DNA from: Paenibacillus sp. NAIST15-1
GTDB lineage: Bacteria; Bacillota; Bacilli; Paenibacillales; Paenibacillaceae
Direction: 5' to 3'
NCBI RefSeq assembly: GCF_001894745.1
Contig: NZ_BBYF01000002.1
Location: 62,001 to 126,000 of the forward strand
DNA length: 64,000 bases
Made by a program: the position numbers and the translations under genes. The number at the start of each line of letters is the position of its first letter. Position 1 is the stretch's first letter. The notes under the pieces are model-generated. The model worked only from the letters and a program-made list of their open reading frames with translations. It made no database searches and was not told where the DNA came from. Shown here piece after piece: positions 35,561 through 44,720 of this stretch.

Positions 35561-36313
35561 ATGAACTACACGATACAGGCTTCACAGCGCACGCCTGCAC
35601 TTCTCATCTATTTAATTGATATCAGTGCTTCCATGAATATGACGATGGCCGGAAGACGGCGAATCGATGTAGTATATGACGCATTATCCCAAGCGATTCG
35701 ACAGATGGTATTCCGTTCTACGAAGGGAAATCGTCTGACACCGCGCTATCGCATTGCAATATTGGCCTACAGTGACGATGTCTATGATGTGCTGAATGGC
35801 ATCAAGGGAATTGACGAGATTGCAAGCATGGGGGCATTACCTGATTTGACGCCGGTTCGCTTCTCTGATGCAGCCAAGGCGTTCCTTCAGGCAGAGAGAC
35901 TGCTGGAGGCCGAGCTGCCTCATATGCAGGACTGTCCTGCTCCGCTTATTTGCCATATGACGGACGGAGTTGCTACCGGGGATGATCCAGCGCCAATTGC
36001 TAGGCGGATTATGCAAATGAGTGTGCCGGACGGCAATGTGCTTATCGAGAATATATTTATTACGGATCACATGTTGGATACACCAATTGAAGAACCCCGC
36101 AGGTGGAAGGGAATCGTGCAGGATACCGTTCTTACCGATGAACATGCACAGAAGCTGCGAAGCATGTCTTCGATCTTGCCGGAAAGCTATCGTGAGATGT
36201 TGGTGGAGGCGGATTATCACCTCTCATCAGGAGCCTACATGATGCTGCCCGGAAATTGTCCAGAGCTGGTCTCGATCGGATTCCAAATGTCTGCCGCTAC
36301 TCCTGTGCGTTAA
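35561..36313 (+). CDS. von Willebrand factor A domain protein of the type VII locus
   Basis: This 250-residue soluble VWA protein has the MIDAS metal motif DISASM (DxSxS) in LLIYLIDISASMN, followed by YRIAILAYSDDVYDVL and the acidic HMTDGVATGDD. The domain pattern resembles the stand-alone cytosolic VWA proteins found with tellurite-type (Ter) and kinase/phosphatase gene sets. It starts 49 bases after the kinase gene and ends 119 bases before the phosphatase gene. It is probably an adaptor that binds a partner in a metal-dependent way; the partner is unknown. The ribosome site is a modest GAGGTG upstream of ATG 35561. Confidence 0.88.
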   Translation: MNYTIQASQRTPALLIYLIDISASMNMTMAGRRRIDVVYDALSQAIRQMVFRSTKGNRLTPRYRIAILAYSDDVYDVLNGIKGIDEIASMGALPDLTPVRFSDAAKAFLQAERLLEAELPHMQDCPAPLICHMTDGVATGDDPAPIARRIMQMSVPDGNVLIENIFITDHMLDTPIEEPRRWKGIVQDTVLTDEHAQKLRSMSSILPESYREMLVEADYHLSSGAYMMLPGNCPELVSIGFQMSAATPVR

Positions 36314-36432
36314 TTGATTCCTAACGAAGGGATTTCACAATGAGGAGAGATTGCAGGAAGCTATTCAATCTCCGTATGCCTATTGTACAACGATACAGCT
36401 TGGATTACGTAAGAAAGGCAGGGTGAATCCGA

Positions 36433-37248
36433 TTGAGTCTGACATCCTTTCACTACCGTTGTTCCCAACAGGTGGATCAGCCGTTAATGACGATCGAGCA
36501 ATCCTCTTTTCGCTGTAGATTTGCTTACGCACGAGCGGGAGAGACGGCGCAATATAAGGATAACAATCAAGATTATTTGGCCTTTCGCATAGATGGTGGT
36601 TCGCTCAGCTTTGTATTATGCGATGGGGTTAGTTTGAGCTACCAAGGAGATTTTGCTGCGAGGTTTCTAGGTGCCCATCTATTGGACTGGATTGCTGTTC
36701 AGTCTGAATTGAATGCCGAGTCTTTGCATGCTTATCTGGATTCTCTACGTGATGCAGCAGCTGAGCAAATGTCTGGACTGCCGATTCCCTCGGGACTCCC
36801 TCCACTTGTGAAGGAAGTATTGGAAGACAAGAAACGAATCGGCAGCGAGGCGATGTTCACCTGCGGGCGAATCGATGGCACTGATGGAACGGATGAAGCA
36901 GAGCCGTATAGTCGAATATGGCTTGCATGGCATGGGGACGGGCGACGTCGGTTATGGCAGCATGGACAAGAAAGCTGCAATCTGTTCGAGACTTCCAGCT
37001 CAAGTGGAGAACGGTGGTCAGTCTATCGTGGTCTCATCGGCGGAAGAGCTCATACCTTGCACCACCATATTGAAGGCAATGCACCCTTTCGGCTGATGGT
37101 GTATACCGACGGGTTATCCGAATTGGACAGCCTGCCGTATCCGCCTGCAGACGAACTGCTTCGCCACAAGCTGGAGCATCGAAATGGAGAAATGCTGGAG
37201 GATGATGTGTCTCTGCTCGACATAAGCTGGTCATCTCGCGGAAAATAA
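36433..37248 (+). CDS. PP2C-like protein phosphatase of the type VII locus
   Basis: This 271-residue protein shows PP2C features: NNQDYLAFRID (first metal Asp), FVLCDGVSLSYQGDFAARFL (metal Asp-Gly), MVYTDGLSELD and the last DDVSLLDISW. The motif before DG is less typical than VADGMGG, so divergence is notable, but metal-binding aspartates appear kept. Next to a kinase-like and a VWA gene it probably dephosphorylates the same targets. The start TTG at 36433 has AGGGTG seven bases upstream; ATG 36487 is the alternative but has no ribosome site. It is the last gene of the cluster. Confidence 0.82.
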   Translation: MSLTSFHYRCSQQVDQPLMTIEQSSFRCRFAYARAGETAQYKDNNQDYLAFRIDGGSLSFVLCDGVSLSYQGDFAARFLGAHLLDWIAVQSELNAESLHAYLDSLRDAAAEQMSGLPIPSGLPPLVKEVLEDKKRIGSEAMFTCGRIDGTDGTDEAEPYSRIWLAWHGDGRRRLWQHGQESCNLFETSSSSGERWSVYRGLIGGRAHTLHHHIEGNAPFRLMVYTDGLSELDSLPYPPADELLRHKLEHRNGEMLEDDVSLLDISWSSRGK

Positions 37249-37418
37249 GGAGATATGACAATATATCACATGCCGAACGCTTGCGAGTAAGGTATAATCG
37301 TAGCAAAGGAAATTTGAAGCTGGGCCTCTCTTGTCTGTCTGCAGATACAGGTGACGAACTGCAGTGCTCGACAAATGGGAAATAAAGAGACGGCATCCGA
37401 GCTGAGGAAGGTTGCCAC

Positions 37419-37958
37419 ATGAAGAGAAAACACGCAGATCGCTACGATTGGAAACGGATTTTGTCCAAGCAGTTCGCGCTAACTGAAGTAGATTCTCCCG
37501 AATTTACAGGCTACATCTCTCTGATTAAATTCAATGCGGTGCGGCAGCCGTTAACAGTGACAATGGACGGGAAGAGAATAAAGCTCGTAGATACAGGATA
37601 TTGCTGGATGCAATATTTCCCCCTGCATAAGCATTATTCCATTACGACTGTATTTGATGAACAGGGGGAGGTCATGCAGTGGTACGTGGATGTTTGTGAA
37701 CCGGTCGGAACGGATGATCGGGGCATCCCCTATTTCGACGACTTATACTTAGATGTTGTGCTGCTGCCATCGGGCCATATCTTCCTCTTGGATGAAGATG
37801 AGCTGGAAGAAGCTCTGGAGTGGGGACGCATTACCCATGATCAATACAGCACAGCTGTGAAAGAAGCTTCCCGACTCGTTCATGAAGTGAAGGAACACCC
37901 ATTAGTTAGACGAAGTAAAGAGGACTTTATAATGATGCAGCAATTGCTTGTGCCATGA
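37419..37958 (+). CDS. DUF402-domain protein (Ntdp-like nucleoside phosphatase)
   Basis: This 179-residue protein matches the DUF402 family: ITTVFDEQGEVMQWYVDVCE, YFDDLYLDVVLLPSGHIFLL and DEDELEEALEWGRITHDQY. Characterised members in Gram-positive bacteria hydrolyse nucleoside tri- and diphosphates or bind RNA. The Tyr/Trp/Asp-rich core is well kept here. It is transcribed alone between the type VII cluster and a terminator hairpin that begins at its stop codon. AGGAAGG precedes the ATG. Confidence 0.85.
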   Translation: MKRKHADRYDWKRILSKQFALTEVDSPEFTGYISLIKFNAVRQPLTVTMDGKRIKLVDTGYCWMQYFPLHKHYSITTVFDEQGEVMQWYVDVCEPVGTDDRGIPYFDDLYLDVVLLPSGHIFLLDEDELEEALEWGRITHDQYSTAVKEASRLVHEVKEHPLVRRSKEDFIMMQQLLVP

Positions 37959-37985
37959 GAGAAGACTGATATCAGTCTTCTCTAT
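37958..37985 (+). terminator. hairpin after the DUF402 gene
   Basis: A perfect 13-bp inverted repeat (AGAGAAGACTGAT and its reverse complement) with no spacer starts at the stop codon and is followed by ATTTCTTTAT. The T-run is weak, but the position suits a terminator. Confidence 0.65.
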
Positions 37986-38234
37986 TTCTTTATAGCACTT
38001 GTTCGCAAACCGCATTACTTGACCCCATCTAAAGTCCCTACTTAAAAGTTGAAATGTTTCCGTACTGGTATGCAGTATTATAGTCTGCCGCAAGCCAATT
38101 CCATCTCTCATTTGACCAAGGGCTGGGTGTGCGCTGAAACTTTTTCCATGCCTGCTGCGTCTAAGATATGTACCTGGCAATTTGGTTGATGTTACCTTTT
38201 CGTATGGAGGATTCTTATTGCGATCTTATGGTGA

Positions 38235-38438
38235 GTGGCGGATAGGATCCAACAGCAATTTGTTATGTATGCGCTCACACTTTTCCTGCTCCTTATCGCT
38301 GCTGTACTCACATTGCGCAATTTGAAAAGGGAACGTAAAAAGAGATCATGTCAGTCAGACATGAAAAGGATGGGGTCAAATTGTATTTTCCAGTTGTATA
38401 TTCTACATTATGCGAGCAAGCACTTAGGGGATGGATAG
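38235..38438 (+). CDS. possible small single-pass membrane protein
   Basis: This 67-codon frame encodes a hydrophobic helix (MYALTLFLLLIAAVLTLRNL) followed by KRERKK, a plausible membrane anchor with a positive inside tail. It overlaps the next gene by about 90 bases in another frame, and its GTG start has no good ribosome site. It lies in a 389-base gap that otherwise holds only the terminator. It may be a chance ORF. Confidence 0.25.
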   Translation: MADRIQQQFVMYALTLFLLLIAAVLTLRNLKRERKKRSCQSDMKRMGSNCIFQLYILHYASKHLGDG

Positions 38439-39373
38439 AAGAGAATTATGCTGTAGGCAAGGTTCAGCGGGTTGAATTTTTGCTGCGCGGAATGAACGAT
38501 ACCTATAAGGTGCATGGCGATGACGCCCTGTATATTTTCCGTGTATATCGTGGAGATTGGAGAAGACACCAGGCAGCGGTTGAATTTGAGATGGATTTCC
38601 TTCTACATCTACAAGCTGAGGGGATATCCGTATCCTCACCGATTACGGCATTGAATGGGGAACGTGTTCATCCGCTCCAAGCACCTGAAGGTATTCGATT
38701 TGGCGTCCTGTTCACCTATGCTGTGGGAGAAGAACGCTCAATCGACAATGCCGAAATTAGCCGATTGTTCGGACAAGCAGTAGCGCAGCTGCACAGTGCA
38801 GCAGATACGTTTACAAGTTCATATGAGCGTCCTGTAATGGATCAGAATTATCTAATCGATAAGCCGCTGCAGGTGATTGCTGACCGAATTCAGCATAGGC
38901 CCGAAGATGTTCAGAAGTTGATGGCCGTTGGCAGCGCATTGAAGGAGCAAATTACACAGTTCTCAGCGCTGGATTGGGGAGTGTGCCACGGGGATTTGCA
39001 TGGAAATACCAATATTAGTTACATCGACGATCAGACGTATACTCATTATGACTTTGACTTGTGCGGTTATGGCTACCGCGCTTATGATATAGCAGAATTT
39101 CGCTTGGCTCGAGAGGTGCGTTTAGGCAATGATCCTGGAAAGCTGTCAGAGTTGTGGGATGCATTCCTAGAGGGCTATCAGTCTGTACGTCAACTTAACG
39201 AAGACGATATTCGAGCAGTTCCCGTATTCGTTGCTGCACGTCAGTTGTGGTTAATGGGACTATGTCTCCATGATTTGCATATTGTCGGAAGCGTCGATTC
39301 GGGCGATGATTTTATTGATGAGAAAATGGAGTATTTCAACTCGCTGTCTGTTGAATTCGCAGGTCGTCTATAA
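38348..39373 (+). CDS. aminoglycoside-phosphotransferase-fold kinase
   Basis: This 341-residue protein belongs to the APH/choline kinase superfamily. It has the ATP-lysine region YIFRVYRGDWRR, the catalytic loop CHGDLHGNTN and metal site HYDFDLCGYGYRAYDIAEF. It resembles homoserine-kinase-type and SrkA-like members of unknown substrate more than true drug-resistance enzymes. The ribosome site before ATG 38348 is weak (AAAGAG). A small enzyme-poor gene string follows. The phosphorylated substrate cannot be deduced. Confidence 0.85.
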   Translation: MSVRHEKDGVKLYFPVVYSTLCEQALRGWIEENYAVGKVQRVEFLLRGMNDTYKVHGDDALYIFRVYRGDWRRHQAAVEFEMDFLLHLQAEGISVSSPITALNGERVHPLQAPEGIRFGVLFTYAVGEERSIDNAEISRLFGQAVAQLHSAADTFTSSYERPVMDQNYLIDKPLQVIADRIQHRPEDVQKLMAVGSALKEQITQFSALDWGVCHGDLHGNTNISYIDDQTYTHYDFDLCGYGYRAYDIAEFRLAREVRLGNDPGKLSELWDAFLEGYQSVRQLNEDDIRAVPVFVAARQLWLMGLCLHDLHIVGSVDSGDDFIDEKMEYFNSLSVEFAGRL

Positions 39374-39429
39374 TAAGTTCATCGATATAAGGAAGTAAAC
39401 AAGCGACTTAGCAACTTAGGAGGGACATC

Positions 39430-39684
39430 ATGAATGTAAAGACGCTGCCTAGAGAGCAGAAGGAAAAATGGATAGAGGATTTGAAGCAGTATTTTGAGAC
39501 AGAGCGTGGAGAATCCCTGGGCATGTTCGAGGCAGAGGAGCTAGTTGACTATCTACTGAAGATGTTCGAGCCCTACCTATATAATCAGGCCATCGAGGAT
39601 GCGCGTGCGATGTTGGAGCAGCGTATGGCTGGCATTGAAGAGGATCTATATGCAATGAAGAAATCGGAGAAGGGCAGCAGATAA
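39430..39684 (+). CDS. DUF2164-family small protein
   Basis: This 84-residue helical cytosolic protein matches DUF2164: LKQYFETERGESLGMFEAEE, LLKMFEPYLYNQAIEDARAM and EDLYAMKKSEK. No function is known. AGGAGGG precedes the ATG. It ends two bases before the truncated DUF4184 frame. Confidence 0.88.
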   Translation: MNVKTLPREQKEKWIEDLKQYFETERGESLGMFEAEELVDYLLKMFEPYLYNQAIEDARAMLEQRMAGIEEDLYAMKKSEKGSR

Positions 39685-39686
39685 TC

Positions 39687-39884
39687 ATGCCTTTTACCTT
39701 CGCACATCCACTGTATGCTACACCTGTTCAGCGTCTTGCGCCGCAATACTTAAGTGTGACCGGGCTAGTTCTTGGAAGCATGGCACCTGACTTTGAATAT
39801 TTTATCATGCTTGAACCGTACCAATTGATGGGCCATACGTGGAAGGGATTGCTGTTGGAGGCAATCCCTCTGTGTCCATTGTAA
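39687..39884 (+). pseudogene. truncated DUF4184 membrane protein gene
   Basis: The 65 codons match only the N-terminus of DUF4184 proteins (MPFTFAHPLYATPVQRL, YLSVTGLVLGSMAPDFEYF, GHTWKGLLLE), which normally have about 230-280 residues and several membrane helices. After GLLLEAIPL the similarity stops and a stop codon follows; the next 90 bases contain no continuation in any frame. The rest of the gene was probably lost by deletion. A short functional product is unlikely. Confidence 0.75.
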
Positions 39885-39975
39885 TGGATGCAGCATTTCT
39901 TATCCAAGGTAGGACTTTCTGTTGAAGTGTATTGAATATATCGATGATGAACTCACCTGTAGAGGAGGGTGTCAA

Positions 39976-40488
39976 TTGCAAATTCGAAAAGCGATGGCTG
40001 GCGATGCGCCTGGTATTGCGCGTGTTCATGTCGACAGCTGGCGCACTACCTATCAAGGGATTGTATCAGATACTTATTTGTCTGGATTATCTGTACAAGC
40101 TAGACAAAATATGTGGGAACATGCGATCGGACATTTGACAGATGACAAGTGTATTTATGTCGCAGTACAGGATACTGGGGAAATCGCAGGCTTTGTGATG
40201 GGCGGTCCAAGCCGGAGCGAACAATTTCCTGATCGAGCAGAATTATATGCACTCTACTTGCTGTCGACCGTTCAAGGACAAGGGCTCGGCAGCAAGCTGG
40301 TTTCACACGTGATGGAGCATTCGAAGTCATTCGGACATACGAATATGTTGGTATGGGTTTTGAAAGGGAATCGTGCTCTTCAATTTTATCGTTGTACCGG
40401 TGCATTAATCGTCGGCGAGAAAGAAATTGAGATTGGCGGAGAACCGCATACGGAAATCGCTATGGAATGGGGACAACTGTCGATATAA
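39976..40488 (+). CDS. GNAT-family N-acetyltransferase
   Basis: This 170-residue acetyltransferase has N-terminal QIRKAMAGDAPGIARVHVDS WRTTY, the acetyl-CoA motif LYLLSTVQGQGLGSKLVSHV and the C-terminal ALQFYRCTGALIVGEKEIEI. It resembles YkwB/PhnO-like members common in Bacillota. I chose TTG 39976 with GAGGAGGG upstream; the frame is open to 39922 but that part overlaps the end of the truncated DUF4184 remnant. Substrate unknown. Confidence 0.88.
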   Translation: MQIRKAMAGDAPGIARVHVDSWRTTYQGIVSDTYLSGLSVQARQNMWEHAIGHLTDDKCIYVAVQDTGEIAGFVMGGPSRSEQFPDRAELYALYLLSTVQGQGLGSKLVSHVMEHSKSFGHTNMLVWVLKGNRALQFYRCTGALIVGEKEIEIGGEPHTEIAMEWGQLSI

Positions 40489-40581
40489 CAGGTAGGATCC
40501 GACTACTCCGTTGTGAACAATTGCTCACCACACACGGGAAGCGGGACAGATACTACATTATACATAAGTAGGTGATTTGCA

Positions 40582-40869
40582 ATGGCTTCAACGATACATT
40601 ATCAATTAAAGCAGTTGGAAGGTTCCACGGCATTATACGCTTACGCTACGGAGGCAGGCGAGAAGAAAGGGTTGTTCGAAGTCGACTTTGTAGAGTATGA
40701 ACGGATGTGTCAGAAAGGGCAAGTACCTTCGATAGAGGATACAGTTTATTTAATACGCAAGAGTGAGCATGACACTAACTTTTATGGGGGAATACGTGTG
40801 TTTTTCCACCTATACAAGCATTATTTACAGCATGGTGCGTATGCCCAGGAATATGGTCAGATGGCGTAA
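40582..40869 (+). CDS. small hypothetical protein
   Basis: I do not recognise this 95-residue soluble protein. It has mixed alpha/beta character with aromatic-rich ends (GLFEVDFVEYERMC, FYGGIRVFFHLYKHYLQHGAY). AGGTG lies about 7-8 bases before the ATG, which supports real translation. It sits between two acetyltransferase genes on the same strand, with about 95 bases on each side. Confidence 0.65.
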   Translation: MASTIHYQLKQLEGSTALYAYATEAGEKKGLFEVDFVEYERMCQKGQVPSIEDTVYLIRKSEHDTNFYGGIRVFFHLYKHYLQHGAYAQEYGQMA

Positions 40870-40965
40870 GTTGCATGCTCATGAATCCACACACAAACTC
40901 TGTCATTCACTTGATTCAACCATGCAGGTGAGAAGTGAGAGACAGCTTAGAGGAGGATAATCATC

Positions 40966-41421
40966 TTGGAAGCACTCATTATTCCTACGGAAACTCGTAA
41001 CATCCCACTAGATTTGCTGCTGCTTGCTGATCCGGAAGAAGCTGCCGTGAATCAATACTTGCATCGCAGTATCGGTTATACATTGAATGTGAATGGAGAG
41101 ACGATTGGAGCTGTACTTCTGCTTCCGACGCGCCCCCACACCCTTGAGCTTGTGAATGTGGCTGTTGCAGAAGAGTGGCAGGGCAAGGGCTATGGCAAGC
41201 AGCTTGTACAGTATGCCATTCAGTGCGCTCGTGAGCTTGGTTATCAAGTGCTGGAGGTAGGCACTGGGAACTCCAGTCTGTCACAGCTCGGTTTATATCA
41301 GAAATGCGGCTTCCGTATTTGCGGAATCGATACCGATTTCTTCGTCATTCACTATGATGAACCGATCGAAGAGAATGGAATTCCTTGCGTAGATATGATT
41401 CGTCTCCGCCTTATCTTGTAA
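40966..41421 (+). CDS. GNAT-family N-acetyltransferase
   Basis: This 151-residue acetyltransferase has a clear motif A in LVNVAVAEEWQGKGYGKQLV and motif B in LEVGTGNSSLSQLGLYQKCG. The pattern ending FFVIHYDEPIEENGIPCVDM is typical of the YvbK-like group, whose members modify amine-containing drugs or metabolites; the substrate here is not known. AGGAGG lies about 7-9 bases before the TTG start. Confidence 0.9.
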   Translation: MEALIIPTETRNIPLDLLLLADPEEAAVNQYLHRSIGYTLNVNGETIGAVLLLPTRPHTLELVNVAVAEEWQGKGYGKQLVQYAIQCARELGYQVLEVGTGNSSLSQLGLYQKCGFRICGIDTDFFVIHYDEPIEENGIPCVDMIRLRLIL

Positions 41422-41494
41422 ACGTGTACTATAATGGATAAATAGATAGATTTGCATTTATCCATACGTTGATAAGAGTGGGAGCGTGTTACCG

Positions 41495-42625
41495 ATGAAT
41501 CATTTTACCGATGAAGAAATTCGCATCATTCGAGATCAGGCATTGTCCATTGAGCGAGAGGGGAAGCTTCCGCAGCAGCTGCTGCAATGGATTTATGAGC
41601 GTGGATTGTTCAAGCTGTTCGTACCAGTTGAATTACAGGGGAATATGACAGAACTTCCCGAAGCGTTGAAATGGTTCGAGCATACGTCCTGGATTAATGG
41701 TAGCTTCGGCTGGCTCGTAACGATTGGCTCTGGAGGCGGCTTCTTTGCACCATTTATGACGCCAGAAGTGGCGAAGGATGCTTATACGAGGAAGGAAGCG
41801 GTTGTAGCAGGATCGGGGCATCCAAGCGGAACGGCTGTGAAGGTTGAGGGCGGATACCGGGTGAATGGGCGCTGGAAGTTCTGCAGCGGCTCCACATATG
41901 CGACTGTGTTCACCGCCAATTGTGTGGTTCAAAAGCATGGCGAATCGGATACTGGAGTGGAATCTGAAGAGATGTCTACAGAGGAATCTACAAATGTACC
42001 TGAAGCGGAAGCAGACATTCGTTCGTTCGTGTTCTGGCCAGATGATGTTGAGATCGTAAAGGATTGGAATGCTTTTGGACTAAAAGCTACGGAAAGTCAT
42101 TCCATTGTCGTACATGATGTATTTGTACCTGATGAACGAACCTTTAGCATTATGGAGCCAAATGGTCTTTACGATAACCCGATATACAGCTATCCGTTCC
42201 TGCCATTTGCAGAAGCCTCGTTCGCTGCTGTAAGCATAGGGCTGGCAATGCACTTCCTGGAAGAGGCACGAAATATTGCGGAGCGGAATCGAACTGCATG
42301 GGAGAATGCTTCGGTGGACCGTTATGATTCTATATCGAATAAAATCATCATTCAGAACGAATTGCTGACGGAAGCGGTAAGAGCGTTCTATCACGCTATC
42401 GAGCAATCGTGGAACGAACATACACAAGGCAAGGTACTCACGGACACGGATGTACAGGAAGTATCACTTCGGTGTAAGGAAGCTGGACAATCAGCCTTAT
42501 CATCGGCCAATGCGCTTTTCCCGTACTTGGGCATCCATGCAGTTATGGAGGATGCGCCAATCAATCAAATATATCGGGACTTGCAGACTGTGTGTCATCA
42601 CTCATTGTTAGTGAAGTTTGATTAA
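41495..42625 (+). CDS. acyl-CoA-dehydrogenase-like flavin-dependent monooxygenase/oxidoreductase
   Basis: This 376-residue protein has the acyl-CoA dehydrogenase fold: an N-terminal helical domain (ERGLFKLFVPVELQGNM), a central beta domain with KVEGGYRVNGRWKFCSGS, and a C-terminal four-helix domain. The GRWKFCSGS element and absence of the catalytic glutamate context of true dehydrogenases point to the class D flavin monooxygenase group (HsaA/DszC-like), which use reduced flavin from a partner. An acidic insert (about residues 155-175) is unusual. No flavin reductase is adjacent. ATG 41495 has GGGAG 10 bases upstream. Confidence 0.8.
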   Translation: MNHFTDEEIRIIRDQALSIEREGKLPQQLLQWIYERGLFKLFVPVELQGNMTELPEALKWFEHTSWINGSFGWLVTIGSGGGFFAPFMTPEVAKDAYTRKEAVVAGSGHPSGTAVKVEGGYRVNGRWKFCSGSTYATVFTANCVVQKHGESDTGVESEEMSTEESTNVPEAEADIRSFVFWPDDVEIVKDWNAFGLKATESHSIVVHDVFVPDERTFSIMEPNGLYDNPIYSYPFLPFAEASFAAVSIGLAMHFLEEARNIAERNRTAWENASVDRYDSISNKIIIQNELLTEAVRAFYHAIEQSWNEHTQGKVLTDTDVQEVSLRCKEAGQSALSSANALFPYLGIHAVMEDAPINQIYRDLQTVCHHSLLVKFD

Positions 42626-42670
42626 GTAAGAGGCATACGTCACTTCCAAGATAGCTTGGAAACGACATGA

Positions 42671-42725
42671 AAAAGGCAGAGTAGAGATAGGAGGAACGTC
42701 TCCTGGTTCTCTTCTCTGCCTTTAT
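42671..42725. terminator. bidirectional terminator between convergent genes
   Basis: AAAGGCAGAG and CTCTGCCTTT form the outer stem; GGAG/CTCC form an inner stem. A-rich and T-rich flanks suit both the plus-strand flavoprotein gene and the minus-strand opp operon. Confidence 0.85.
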
Positions 42726-42753
42726 TGCTAGGTCTGAAATAATTGGATACATC

Positions 42754-43713
42754 CTAAACGAGATGGCAGGCTACATAATGACCAGGCTTAGCTTCACGGA
42801 ATTCCGGAGCAGCAGCCGCACACCGCTCAGTTGCCGCGGGGCATCTCGTACGGAAATGACAACCACTCGGTGGATTGATTGGACTTGGGAGTTCACCGCT
42901 TAACACAATTCGCTCCTTCTGCGCCTCGATATCTGGATCGGGCACGGGAATGGCGGACATGAGCGCTTGCGTATAAGGATGAAGCGGCTCATTGTAGAGC
43001 GTGTCACTATCAGTCAGTTCAACCATTTTGCCCAGGTACATGACGGCCACGCGATCGCTAATATGCCTGACCATGGACAAATCATGGGCGATGAACAAAT
43101 AGGTGAGTCCAAGTCGAACCTGAAGATCCTTCAGCAAGTTAACGACTTGTGCTTGGATGGATACATCAAGCGCGGAGATCGGCTCGTCACAAATAATGAG
43201 CTTCGGATCTACGGCAAGCGCGCGAGCGATGCCGATACGCTGTCGTTGGCCGCCTGAGAATTCATGCGGATAGCGAGTAGCGTGATCTGGATTCAAGCCA
43301 ACAAGATCAAGGAGATCTTCGATCTGCTTCTTCTTTTCTGCGCGGCTCGCAGCTAGCTTGTGAATATCGATAGCTTCTCCAATAATATCAGAGATAGTGA
43401 GCCGCGGATTAAGCGAAGCGTACGGATCTTGGAAGATCATCTGCATTTCACGGCGCATCGCTGCCATCTGCTTGCGCTTCAGGCTGTAAATATTCGTTCC
43501 ATTGTAGATTGTCTTGCCGCCTGTCGGCTCGTAAAGGCGCAGGACAGTTCGTCCTACAGTGGACTTTCCGCAGCCGGATTCACCAACCATACCGAGGGTC
43601 TCACCCTTATGGATGGTGAAGCTGACATCGTTAACCGCTTTTAATATATTGCCGTGGCCTAGATTGAAATACTTCTTCAATCCCTGTACTTCAAGCAATG
43701 CCTCTCTGCTCAT
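42754..43713 (-). CDS. oppF: oligopeptide ABC transporter ATPase (OppF-type)
   Basis: This 319-residue ATPase has Walker [10 protein letters not shown], signature [15 protein letters not shown], Walker [13 protein letters not shown] and the C-terminal oligopeptide-transporter region with four cysteines ([21 protein letters not shown]), which in this family can bind an iron-sulfur cluster. It pairs with OppD to energise peptide uptake. Its ATG overlaps the OppD stop by four bases (ATGA), with AGGAGG upstream, so translation is coupled. It is the last gene of the operon. Confidence 0.93.
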   Translation of the reverse strand: MSREALLEVQGLKKYFNLGHGNILKAVNDVSFTIHKGETLGMVGESGCGKSTVGRTVLRLYEPTGGKTIYNGTNIYSLKRKQMAAMRREMQMIFQDPYASLNPRLTISDIIGEAIDIHKLAASRAEKKKQIEDLLDLVGLNPDHATRYPHEFSGGQRQRIGIARALAVDPKLIICDEPISALDVSIQAQVVNLLKDLQVRLGLTYLFIAHDLSMVRHISDRVAVMYLGKMVELTDSDTLYNEPLHPYTQALMSAIPVPDPDIEAQKERIVLSGELPSPINPPSGCHFRTRCPAATERCAAAAPEFREAKPGHYVACHLV

Positions 43714-44702
43714 CGAGCCACCTCCTGCGCCAACGGATGGAGAAGCCAGCATTTCGCTTGATGCGAATCGCCTACCTTCGTCACTTCCGGATCGTAGGAC
43801 ATGCAGACTTCCATCGCTTCATTGCAGCGAGCGCAGAACCCGCACCCTGCTGGCGGCTTAATCAGATCTGGCGGTGTGCCGTAAATCGGAATAAGCGGCT
43901 CATCCTTCTTCTGATCCAGACGAGGCAAGGAACGGAGCAAGCCCTTCGTATAAGGATGCTGTGGATTTTTGAATATATCCCATTTCGTGCCGGTCTCAAC
44001 GATTTTACCAGCATACATAACAATGACTCGGTCGCATAGATCAGCGACAATTCCGAGATCATGTGTAATTAATATAATGGATGTGCCCATCTCTTGCTGC
44101 AGCTGCTTCATAACGCGCAAGATTTGAGCTTGTATAGTTACGTCAAGCGCTGTAGTCGGTTCATCTGCGATTAGCAGGGATGGTTTGCAGGCAAGTGCGA
44201 TGGCAATCATCGCGCGCTGGCGCATTCCGCCCGAGAATTCATGCGGGTATTGCTGGAAGCGGGAAGCTGGATTCGGAATGCCAACTATAGACAGCATCTC
44301 GATAGCCCGCGCCTTCGCTTGTGCAGCAGTCATCTGTTGATGCTTCATTAATACCTCAGTAATCTGTCGACCTATCGTCATCGTCGGATTTAATGAAGTC
44401 ATTGGATCTTGGAAGATCATGCCGATGTCCTTGCCGCGAATCGATTGCATGTCACGTTCTTTCAGCTTCAGCAGATCATTTCCCTTGAAGCGTATCTCGC
44501 CTTGCTTCACCTTGCTAGGTGGGCTTGGCAGCAGCCGCAAAATCGATTGTGCCGTTACACTCTTGCCACATCCGGATTCACCTACGATTGCCACAGCTTC
44601 GCCTTGATTCACATGAAAATTAATGCCGCGTACTGCCTTCACCTCGCCGCCACGGACGTGGAAAGAGACGTGAAGGTCGTTGATTTCCAGTAAAGGCTTC
44701 AT
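43710..44702 (-). CDS. oppD: oligopeptide ABC transporter ATPase (OppD-type)
   Basis: This 330-residue ATPase has Walker [10 protein letters not shown], signature [15 protein letters not shown], Walker [13 protein letters not shown] and the C-terminal cysteine motif [15 protein letters not shown]. It works with OppF on the cytosolic face of OppBC. I chose ATG 44702, nine bases after GGAGG; the ATG at 44711 is too close to that site. The gene starts 18 bases after oppC. Confidence 0.93.
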   Translation of the reverse strand: MKPLLEINDLHVSFHVRGGEVKAVRGINFHVNQGEAVAIVGESGCGKSVTAQSILRLLPSPPSKVKQGEIRFKGNDLLKLKERDMQSIRGKDIGMIFQDPMTSLNPTMTIGRQITEVLMKHQQMTAAQAKARAIEMLSIVGIPNPASRFQQYPHEFSGGMRQRAMIAIALACKPSLLIADEPTTALDVTIQAQILRVMKQLQQEMGTSIILITHDLGIVADLCDRVIVMYAGKIVETGTKWDIFKNPQHPYTKGLLRSLPRLDQKKDEPLIPIYGTPPDLIKPPAGCGFCARCNEAMEVCMSYDPEVTKVGDSHQAKCWLLHPLAQEVAR

Positions 44703-44720
44703 ATTCGTCATCCTCCTCGT

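Noticed and set aside
36318-36490. Alternative frame between the VWA and PP2C genes (protein-like stretch with NPIESDILSLPLFP)
   Set aside because: It has no suitable start with a ribosome site and ends within the phosphatase gene; the phosphatase frame explains the region better.
38348-39373. Aminoglycoside resistance gene
   Set aside because: The fold matches, but the protein resembles chromosomal APH-like kinases of unknown substrate; there is no mobile element or resistance context.
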